Assembly (NCBI GenBank): GCA_938018155.1 | Contig: CALIIG010000076.1 | Span: 1-5,588, forward strand | DNA: 5,588 bases | Direction of reading: 5' to 3' | DNA from: an uncultured Prevotella sp. | Lineage (GTDB): Bacteria; Bacteroidota; Bacteroidia; Bacteroidales; Bacteroidaceae | Shown: one piece after another, positions 1 through 5,588 of the stretch | Layout: the number at the start of each line of letters is the position of its first letter | Position numbering within the stretch: position 1 is the stretch's first letter | Notes under the pieces: model-generated | Seen by the model: the letters and a program-made list of their open reading frames with translations, nothing else | The model's database searches: none | What the model was told of the DNA's origin: nothing | Program-made: the position numbers and the translations under genes

Positions 1-51
1 TTTTTTGATATTTCTTGTATTTCCAACTCCTAATACCGAACCAGTTCTTAT

Positions 52-2154
52 TTAATCAGCGTTGTTATTTACACGCTTTTTATAATTATCAAGCCCCTTG
101 TTCAAAAAAATCAGATAGTCTTTTATATTTTCATTGTATGAGAATGCGCCGTTAAGCGGTTTTCCCCGGCTGTCAACGGCCACATAAAAAGGCTGTGTAT
201 TGGCACCGAATTTATGGCTTTGCAGATAGCTCCAGCGGTCACCCACGGTACGTAAAGTGCGTGTTTCTCCGTTCTCGTCCTTTACTTCTATGGGTTGTGG
301 CAGCTTTGTCTTGTCATCTACATACAATGAAATCAGTACGTAATCGTTCTCAAGTTTTTGTGCTACCGACGGGTCGGTCCATACAGCAGCCTCCATTTTA
401 CGGCAGTTTACACAGCCAAAGCCGGTAAAATCAATCAGAACGGGTTTGCCCTCAGCCTTTGCTGCTGCCATACCTGCTTCGTAATCGGTAAACCGTGCTT
501 CTACAACTTTTGTATTTAAGTTAAATGCTTGCGTATTCATTGGTGGCGCAAAGGCCGACACTGCCGTGCAGGGGGCACCCCATAAACCGGGTATCATGTA
601 TACGGCAAAGGCGAAAGAACACAGCCCCATCATAATAGAGGGAACAGAAACAGGCTTATGGGTATTGCCGTCGATAGCGTCATGCGGAAATTTTAACCAC
701 CCTACGAGGTAGGCTCCCAGGGCTGCAAATATAACAATCCAGATAGAAAGAAACACCTCTCGCCCCATGATGTGCCATCCGTATGCCATGTCAGGCACAC
801 TGAAAAACTTCATAGCGAACGCCAGTTCTATAAATGCAAGCACCACCTTTATTTGGTTCATCCATGCTCCGCTCTTTGGTGTGCGCTTCATTAATGAGGG
901 GAACATGGCAAAAAGAGAGAAAGGAACGGCCAGTGCCAATGCAAAACCGAGCATGCCGATAGCGGGTGCAAGGGGTGCCCCTGTGGTTACAGTTTGTACC
1001 AAAAGCAGGCCAACGATGGGGGCCGTACATGAGAAACTAACGAGCACAAGGGTGAAAGCCATTAGAAATATTGACAAAAAACCCGTGGTATTGCTGGCTT
1101 TTGTATCAACCTTATTGGCCCAGCTGTCGGGCAGTTTAATCTCAAACCAACCGAAAAAGCTTAGTGCAAACACTACCAGCAGCGCAAAAAGAAAAATATT
1201 GAATACCGCATTGGTCGATAGTGCATTGAGTGTACTGGGTCCGAAACGTGCCGTAACGCCTATTCCCAGCGTAAGGAAGATAACGACAATAGAGGCTCCA
1301 TAGATAGCGGCATCGCGCACACCGCGCCGCCTGTTGTCCTTTGAGTGCTTCAGAAAGAAGCTTACGGTCATGGGAATAATGGGCCAGATGCACGGCATTA
1401 CCAGCGCAAGCAGTCCGCCTACAACCCCCATCAGGAAGATGTAAAGCAAAGACTGGTCGGCAATATCGCCCGTCCCGCCAAAGGCTTTCAGCTCCTTGAT
1501 AACAGGCTTCCAAAGGTTTTCCTTGTCTGTTTGCGACAGTGAGGCTGCCGGTAAAGTGGCCTGAACCGTAGTGTCGACTTTAAAAAGTGGTTGTTTATCT
1601 GATGTTATCGTGGCTGTATCGTTACCTGGTGAGGTTGCCGATGCAACGCTTTCTTTTGCAGACTTTGATTTACCCTCTTCTGCAATCTTCCCATCTACTG
1701 CCGGACTTTTACCGCTCTGTTTCAGGTTTACGTCCATAGGGCGCATGCAAGTCTGGTCGCTGCACGCCCCATAATTAAGGTAAACATCAATATTGTAGGT
1801 TGGTTTGGTAAACCTTATCTTTTGTACAAACCTTACGTTGCTTTCGAAAAAGCGCAGGTTCATCTCAAAGTTTTTATCGTAAGCAGCAATCTCATGGCCC
1901 ACCGCTTTCATCTTCCCGACGAGCTTTGCACCGTCTAAACGGTTTACGTTAAAGGTGGCTTCGGTGGGTCCTTCTTGTCCTAAGTTGGTAGAATAAACGT
2001 GCCATCCCTTATCAATTTTGCCGGTGAAGACAATCTCTGCGTCAGCTGTTCCGTTGGTTTTCAGCTCTGACGTAAACTTTACAGGATTGAAAAGCTGCGC
2101 ACTTGCCATGATACTGACAAGTAGCAATAAGGCCAGCGTGATTATTTTTCTCAT
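52..2154 (-). CDS. dsbD: Thiol:disulfide interchange protein DsbD (protein-disulfide reductase), complete, 700 aa
   Basis: Inner-membrane protein that, by family knowledge, passes electrons from cytoplasmic thioredoxin across the membrane to periplasmic disulfide isomerases, cytochrome c maturation factors and similar thiol proteins. Residues 1-19 form a signal peptide (Lys-rich start, Leu-rich core, ASA before Q20). The N-terminal DsbD-alpha domain (about 22-145) carries a Cys pair at C131 and C136. A hydrophilic Ser/Lys/Ala/Thr-rich linker (about 144-205) leads to a membrane domain with about eight helices (235-522). That domain has the paired redox cysteines C255 (MPCIWP, helix 1) and C376 (SFSCTAP, helix 4). 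The C-terminal thioredoxin-like gamma domain (about 550-690) has CVNC at 581-584 and a cis-Pro candidate at P655. All three redox pairs are present, so the protein looks functional. The ATG is supported by the signal peptide directly after it. It starts 73 bp after metG on the same strand and may be co-transcribed. No terminator is visible in the 51 bp after its TAA stop. Confidence 0.95.
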   Translation of the reverse strand: MRKIITLALLLLVSIMASAQLFNPVKFTSELKTNGTADAEIVFTGKIDKGWHVYSTNLGQEGPTEATFNVNRLDGAKLVGKMKAVGHEIAAYDKNFEMNLRFFESNVRFVQKIRFTKPTYNIDVYLNYGACSDQTCMRPMDVNLKQSGKSPAVDGKIAEEGKSKSAKESVASATSPGNDTATITSDKQPLFKVDTTVQATLPAASLSQTDKENLWKPVIKELKAFGGTGDIADQSLLYIFLMGVVGGLLALVMPCIWPIIPMTVSFFLKHSKDNRRRGVRDAAIYGASIVVIFLTLGIGVTARFGPSTLNALSTNAVFNIFLFALLVVFALSFFGWFEIKLPDSWANKVDTKASNTTGFLSIFLMAFTLVLVSFSCTAPIVGLLLVQTVTTGAPLAPAIGMLGFALALAVPFSLFAMFPSLMKRTPKSGAWMNQIKVVLAFIELAFAMKFFSVPDMAYGWHIMGREVFLSIWIVIFAALGAYLVGWLKFPHDAIDGNTHKPVSVPSIMMGLCSFAFAVYMIPGLWGAPCTAVSAFAPPMNTQAFNLNTKVVEARFTDYEAGMAAAKAEGKPVLIDFTGFGCVNCRKMEAAVWTDPSVAQKLENDYVLISLYVDDKTKLPQPIEVKDENGETRTLRTVGDRWSYLQSHKFGANTQPFYVAVDSRGKPLNGAFSYNENIKDYLIFLNKGLDNYKKRVNNNAD

Positions 2155-2161
2155 GTTGTCG

Positions 2162-2167
2162 CCTTTT
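2162..2167 (-). promoter_or_regulatory. Possible weak ribosome binding site of dsbD
   Basis: On the minus strand AAAAGG lies 7 nt before the dsbD ATG, within an A/T-rich leader (TAATTTAAAAGG). This is a partial Shine-Dalgarno match at a normal distance. Bacteroidetes genes often start without a strong Shine-Dalgarno sequence and favour A-rich leaders, so the A/T-rich context may matter more than the GG. It agrees with the chosen start but does not prove it. Confidence 0.3.
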
Positions 2168-2190
2168 AAATTAGTTGTTTTGTGTGTTTT

Positions 2191-2224
2191 TAAAAGGGCA
2201 GCTGCACCCCTTTCCGTGGTGCAG
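2191..2224 (-). terminator. Candidate hairpin between metG and dsbD (weak terminator or attenuator)
   Basis: Three bases after the metG stop codon, the minus strand has CTGCACC, a 9-nt loop and GGTGCAG, a perfect 7-bp stem (2218-2224 pairing with 2202-2208). It is followed by CTGCCC and a short run of four T (2193-2196, read as TTTT). The position directly after a stop codon fits an intrinsic terminator or processing stem. The stem is short, the T run is brief, and six bases separate stem and T run, so full termination is doubtful. It may reduce read-through into dsbD or protect the 3' end of metG mRNA. It could also be a chance inverted repeat. Confidence 0.3.
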
Positions 2225-2227
2225 AGC

Positions 2228-4309
2228 TTATCCCACCTGGCTGCCAGGCTTTACCTCGCCCAGCGTAGTGGTTACGCAAAGACTGCCATCACTGTTGACG
2301 GCACTTAAAATCATGCCCTGGCTTTCAATGCCCATCATCTTGCGCGGAGCAAAGTTTGCCACGAAAAGAACGTCCTTGCCGATAAGCTGTTCAGGCTCAT
2401 AGTATTTGGCAATACCCGATAAAATAGTACGGTCGGTGCCGGTACCATCGTCAATGGTAAACTGTAACAGCTTATTCGACTTCTTTACTTTCTGACAGTC
2501 TTTGATGTGCCCTACCCGTATATCAAGTTTTTCGAAGGTGTCAAAAGCCACTTCTTCCTTAACGGGTTCGGGCTTATACTTCTTCGCTGCTTCGGCCGTC
2601 TCGTTGGCTTTCCTGGTAGCAGCCAGCTTGTCGAGCTGCTTTTGTATCTCCTCGTCTTCAATTTTCTGGAACAAAAGGTGAGGTGTAGCCAGCTTGTGCC
2701 CGGGCTTAAGCAGGTCGGTCCGGCCCAGTTCGGCCCAGTCGAAACGCTCCATTCCTATCATCTCGCGCAGGTCCTTGCTGCTGAATGGCAGGAAAGGCTC
2801 GAAAGCAATAGCCAGGTTTGCCACCAATTGTAAAGAGATATAGAGGATGGTTTCCACGCGTTTGGGGTCGGTTTTCCACACTTTCCACGGCTCACACTCG
2901 GTGATATACTTGTTGCCGATGCGTGCCAGGTTCATAGCTTCCTTTTGTGCTTCGCGGAACTTAAAGGCGTCGAGATACTGCTCAACTTTTGTTTTTACGT
3001 CCTTAAACTCGGCTATGGCCTGACGGTCGGTGTCGGTAAGTTCGCCGCATTCGGGCACAACGCCGTCCCAATACTTCCATGTAAGCTGCAGGGCACGGTT
3101 TACGAAGTTGCCGTAAATGGCCACAAGCTCCGAGTTGTTACGCTCCTGAAAGTCTTTCCACGTGAAGTTATTGTCTTTCGTTTCGGGCGCATTGGCGGTA
3201 AGAACATATCGCAGAACATCCTGCTTGCCTGGGAAATCGCGCAGGTATTCGTCAAGCCAGACTGCCCAATTACGGCTGGTTGATATTTTGTCGTTCTCTA
3301 AATTGAGGAACTCGTTAGCCGGTACATTGTCAGGCAAAATGTAGCCACCGTGAGCCTTTAGCATCGTGGGGAATATCAAACAGTGGAACACAATGTTATC
3401 CTTACCGATGAAATGAACCAGGCGGGTGTCCTCATCCTTCCACCATTTCTCCCAGCTTCCCCAGCGTTCAGGCTCGGCATCGCACAGCTCTTTGGTGTTA
3501 GAGATGTAGCCAATAGGCGCATCAAACCATACGTATAGCACCTTTCCTTCGGCTCCTTTAACCGGAACGGGAATACCCCAGTCCAGGTCACGCGTCATGG
3601 CACGGGGCTGAAGGTCCATATCCAGCCAGCTTTTGCACTGGCCATATACGTTGGGACGCCACTCCTTATGCCCCTCGAGAATCCACTGTTTCAGCCATTC
3701 CTGATAGTTGTTCAGCGACAGATACCAGTTCTTGGTGCTCTTAACGACGGGCTGTGCGCCCGATATGGTGCTGTGAGGATTGATAAGTTCCATCGGACTT
3801 AGGTCGGAACCGCACTTCTCGCACTGGTCACCGTAGGCATTAGGATTGCCGCAATGCGGACACGTTCCCATGATATAGCGGTCGGCCAGGAACTGTTTGG
3901 CTTCGGGATCGTAGTATTGTTCGCTCTCCTTTTCGATGAGTTTGCCGTCGTTATACAACTTCAGGAAGAAGTCGGAAGCCAGCTTACTATGTACCTTTGA
4001 GGTGGTACGGCTGTAAATATCGAACGAAATGCCGAACTCTTTAAACGAGTCTTTGATAATTTTATGATAGCGGTCACACACATCCTGCGGCGTTATACCC
4101 TCTTTTTTGGCACGTATGGTGATGGGCACGCCGTGCTCATCCGACCCACCGACGAAGAGGACGTCGCGTCCGCAGAGTCGCAGATAGCGCGCGTAGATGT
4201 CGGCAGGCAGGTAGACACCGGCAAAGTGTCCGATATGCACTGGCCCGTTAGCGTAGGGCAGTGCGGAGGTGATGAGGGTGCGTTTGAAATCTTGTTTTGT
4301 TTCTTCCAT
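2228..4309 (-). CDS. metG: Methionyl-tRNA synthetase, complete, 693 aa, with C-terminal tRNA-binding domain
   Basis: Cytoplasmic class I aminoacyl-tRNA synthetase that joins methionine to initiator and elongator tRNA-Met using ATP; essential for translation. The Rossmann catalytic domain (about 10-395) has HIGH at 25-28 and the second signature loop as KISTS at 341-345. The inserted zinc-binding knuckle has C150, C153, C163 and C166. The helical anticodon-binding domain (about 400-550) has N401, R405 and W475 where E. coli MetG has its anticodon-reading Asn, Arg and Trp. A charged Lys/Glu linker (about 551-590) leads to an EMAPII/Trbp111-like OB-fold (about 592-693, starting FEKLDIRVG) that binds tRNA and often mediates dimerisation. 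Length is normal for the long bacterial form with this extension. The ATG lies 13 residues before the conserved [11 protein letters not shown] block, as usual. No clear Shine-Dalgarno sequence precedes it. The gene follows the kinase by 60 bp and precedes dsbD by 73 bp. The first ~63 codons are much richer in G/C third positions than those that follow (see findings). Confidence 0.97.
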   Translation of the reverse strand: MEETKQDFKRTLITSALPYANGPVHIGHFAGVYLPADIYARYLRLCGRDVLFVGGSDEHGVPITIRAKKEGITPQDVCDRYHKIIKDSFKEFGISFDIYSRTTSKVHSKLASDFFLKLYNDGKLIEKESEQYYDPEAKQFLADRYIMGTCPHCGNPNAYGDQCEKCGSDLSPMELINPHSTISGAQPVVKSTKNWYLSLNNYQEWLKQWILEGHKEWRPNVYGQCKSWLDMDLQPRAMTRDLDWGIPVPVKGAEGKVLYVWFDAPIGYISNTKELCDAEPERWGSWEKWWKDEDTRLVHFIGKDNIVFHCLIFPTMLKAHGGYILPDNVPANEFLNLENDKISTSRNWAVWLDEYLRDFPGKQDVLRYVLTANAPETKDNNFTWKDFQERNNSELVAIYGNFVNRALQLTWKYWDGVVPECGELTDTDRQAIAEFKDVKTKVEQYLDAFKFREAQKEAMNLARIGNKYITECEPWKVWKTDPKRVETILYISLQLVANLAIAFEPFLPFSSKDLREMIGMERFDWAELGRTDLLKPGHKLATPHLLFQKIEDEEIQKQLDKLAATRKANETAEAAKKYKPEPVKEEVAFDTFEKLDIRVGHIKDCQKVKKSNKLLQFTIDDGTGTDRTILSGIAKYYEPEQLIGKDVLFVANFAPRKMMGIESQGMILSAVNSDGSLCVTTTLGEVKPGSQVG
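4120..4309. other. GC-rich 5' segment of metG, unlike the rest of the gene
   Basis: Counting by hand, metG codons 10-63 end in G or C in 41 of 54 cases (CTC, GTC, ATC and CGC are common). Codons 64-110 do so in only 24 of 47, with many AAA, ATA, ATT and CGT. Lines 4141-4260 are about 63% GC, the next line downstream in the gene that is fully past the change (4021-4080) is 35%, and most of metG is near 50%. The GC-rich style matches the neighbouring kinase, where 19 of 20 codons around the H-box end in G or C. The reading frame and protein motifs run through the transition intact. Seen directly: the codon shift. Inferred: a recombination point or assembly join near the conserved GGSDEHG block (residues 54-60). 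Short-window noise is a real alternative. Confidence 0.4.
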
Positions 4310-4369
4310 AGGGGTGATCGATGTTGTACTGTTTATCTGTGTTCGTTTTCTCTCTGGGATGGATGATCT

Positions 4370-5588
4370 TCATTCATTGACATAGCCCATCTCGAATCCG
4401 GCCTCGGTGCCTTGGCCGGGGCGACTGCGGAGGATGAGCTTGCTGTGGTTACGGACGAGGAGCTCGCGACAGATGTTCAGGCCAAGCCCGCTACCCTTCT
4501 CGCCGCGTGTGCCACGTGTCGTGACGAGGTTGTCCGTGTGGAGGATAGATTGGATCTGCGCGTCGGTCATGCCTTGGCCGCTGTCGCAGACGAAGGCGGA
4601 GACGGTCGAGCCGCTGCGCTTGACAACGAGGCGTATCTCGCTGCCGGATTCGGAGAACTTAAGCGCATTGTTCACCAGGTTACGCAGGACCGTGTGGACC
4701 ATTTGGCGATCGGCCCGGACGGTGCACGGCTCGTCGGAGAAGTCGGTCCGGAGCGTGATCTCCTTGTTTTCGGCCGACATGATGTAGAGGCCCATCGCGT
4801 CACGCATGACGTCGCGGAGGTCGAAGCGAGAGGGCTCGTAAGAGATGCGATCGGTCTGCGTGTGGGCCCAGTTGAGCAGGTTATGCAGCAGATCGACCTG
4901 CGCTTCGGAGGCGCGATAAAAGAGGCCGAGGTAGCGCGAGAGAGTCTCCGAATCGTAATCCTCAAGGTTGGCCAGGATCTCCTCCATAGCCATCTTCTGC
5001 GCCACGGCGGGCGACTTGAGGTCGTGCGAGATGACGGAGAAGAGCTTGTCTTTCGTCGCATTGATGGCGCGCAGCTCGCGGTTGCGCCGGCGAACGAGTC
5101 GGCGGTAGCGGTTAACGAAGTAAAGCACCACGAGGCAGGCCACGATGCCGACGACCAAAAGCCACAGTTGCAGGTAGCGCTGTTTCAGCTCCTCGTTTTG
5201 GATGGCGATGCGATGCTCCTTTTCGGCCGTCTCATACTCCACTCGGAAGGCCTTCATCTGCGTCTCGGCGTCCATCCGATAGAGCGAATCGCCCAGCGCC
5301 TTGTTACGCTCCAGATATTCCAACGCGAGAGCCGGGTTCGAGGTGCGATAAAGCGCATAAAGCTGCTCGCAAGCCTTCATCTCCATTTCCGTGAAGTTCA
5401 TCTCGCGAGCCATCTCGTCTGCCTGACGATAATAGGCTGCTGCCTCAGCGATGAGTCCTTGTTTCTGCTTGACCTGCCCCAGGTAACCGAGGCAATAGAT
5501 CATGCCCACGGGGTGCTGGAGGCGCCGGACGCCGTCGAGCGCCTGAGAAAAATACTGCTCGGCCTGCGTCCAGTCGCCGGCGGCCATG
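4370..5588 (-). CDS. TPR-containing sensor histidine kinase, 5' end cut by the window edge (last ~405 aa)
   Basis: Membrane-bound two-component sensor kinase that would autophosphorylate on His and pass the phosphate to a response regulator; signal and partner are unknown. Numbering from the Met at 5585-5587: TPR repeats fill about 3-100 (a clear unit near 27-61, another near 66-100). A charged coiled coil follows (about 105-138), then one membrane helix (about 140-158) with a basic Arg-rich cytoplasmic flank. HisKA contains H188 in FSVISHDLKSP. The HATPase domain has the N-box (N303, N307 in LRNLVNNALKFS), the G1 box DSGQGM (335-340) and the G2 box GSGLGL (365-370). It ends in TGA without a receiver or DNA-binding domain. 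All motifs needed for catalysis are present. The edge Met is probably internal: there is no signal peptide and a TPR begins at once, whereas this architecture normally starts with a signal peptide and further TPRs in the periplasm. No response regulator is in view; one could lie upstream. Base composition is far more GC-rich than dsbD. Confidence 0.93.
   Translation of the reverse strand, partial: MAAGDWTQAEQYFSQALDGVRRLQHPVGMIYCLGYLGQVKQKQGLIAEAAAYYRQADEMAREMNFTEMEMKACEQLYALYRTSNPALALEYLERNKALGDSLYRMDAETQMKAFRVEYETAEKEHRIAIQNEELKQRYLQLWLLVVGIVACLVVLYFVNRYRRLVRRRNRELRAINATKDKLFSVISHDLKSPAVAQKMAMEEILANLEDYDSETLSRYLGLFYRASEAQVDLLHNLLNWAHTQTDRISYEPSRFDLRDVMRDAMGLYIMSAENKEITLRTDFSDEPCTVRADRQMVHTVLRNLVNNALKFSESGSEIRLVVKRSGSTVSAFVCDSGQGMTDAQIQSILHTDNLVTTRGTRGEKGSGLGLNICRELLVRNHSKLILRSRPGQGTEAGFEMGYVNE

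Noticed and set aside
1..51. AT-rich sequence after dsbD, checked for a terminator, RNA gene or promoter.
   Set aside because: Only a 4-bp inverted match with a 2-base centre (GAAC-TG-GTTC) is present; nothing supports a terminator or another feature.
767..1303. A 178-codon open frame on the plus strand, antisense to dsbD.
   Set aside because: It lies entirely within the complete, motif-bearing dsbD gene, has no recognisable domain, and looks like a chance frame opposite a membrane-protein gene.
1142..1513. A 123-codon minus-strand frame within dsbD, which could suggest a frameshifted fragment.
   Set aside because: The dsbD frame is intact across this stretch, with membrane helices and C255, so there is no frameshift to explain.
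2155..2227. A possible dsbD promoter around TAATTTAA in the gap after metG.
   Set aside because: It lacks the final TTTG of the Bacteroidetes -7 element and has no TTTG near -33, so it is not distinguishable from AT-rich leader sequence.
2715..2740. A short direct repeat, CGGCCCAGT twice.
   Set aside because: It lies inside metG and simply encodes part of the anticodon-domain region; two copies of nine bases are not meaningful as a repeat element.
3275..3289. KISTS instead of KMSKS in the MetG second signature loop, at first sight a damaged active site.
   Set aside because: This variant is familiar in Bacteroidetes methionyl-tRNA synthetases, keeps the first Lys, and sits in an otherwise intact enzyme.
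4672..5061. A 129-codon minus-strand frame overlapping the histidine kinase, very rich in Arg, Ser and Thr.
   Set aside because: Its composition is what a shifted frame of GC-rich DNA gives, and the overlapping kinase frame carries H-box and N-box motifs over the same bases.
1..5588. Search for a novel system, mobile element, CRISPR array, tRNA or riboswitch.
   Set aside because: Three long recognisable genes fill nearly all the window, with gaps of only 51, 73 and 60 bp, and no repeats or terminal inverted repeats were seen.

Overview
The window reads as a fragment of a Bacteroidetes chromosome or metagenome contig, most likely from the order Bacteroidales. The pointers are the KISTS form of the second signature loop and the fused C-terminal tRNA-binding domain in the methionyl-tRNA synthetase, the CVNC and SFSCTAP motifs in the DsbD protein, a TPR-fused histidine kinase of the type common in this phylum, and start regions that are A-rich or have little Shine-Dalgarno sequence. 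A Prevotella-like source for the left part is possible, but it cannot be fixed from sequence reading alone.

All three genes lie on the minus strand, so transcription runs from right to left. At the right edge (4370-5588) is the 3' part of a sensor histidine kinase with TPR repeats, one membrane helix, a HisKA domain and an HATPase domain. Its N-terminus lies outside the window. After 60 bp comes the complete methionyl-tRNA synthetase gene metG (2228-4309). After another 73 bp, which hold a small hairpin, comes a complete three-domain DsbD thiol:disulfide interchange protein (52-2154). The last 51 bp at the left edge are AT-rich with no recognisable feature.

The genes do not form an obvious pathway: one senses a signal at the membrane, one charges tRNA, and one carries reducing power to the periplasm. 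Same-strand order and short gaps allow co-transcription of metG and dsbD but do not prove it. No mobile element, CRISPR array, RNA gene or defence system was found.

The most notable signal is compositional. The kinase is very GC-rich (about 60-65% in hand-counted lines; 19 of 20 codons around its H-box end in G or C). dsbD is about 40-50% GC and most of metG about 50%. The change does not fall at the gene boundary: the first roughly 63 codons of metG look like the kinase side, and the codon style changes near position 4120. This could be a recombination or transfer boundary, or a chimeric assembly join at a conserved stretch of metG.
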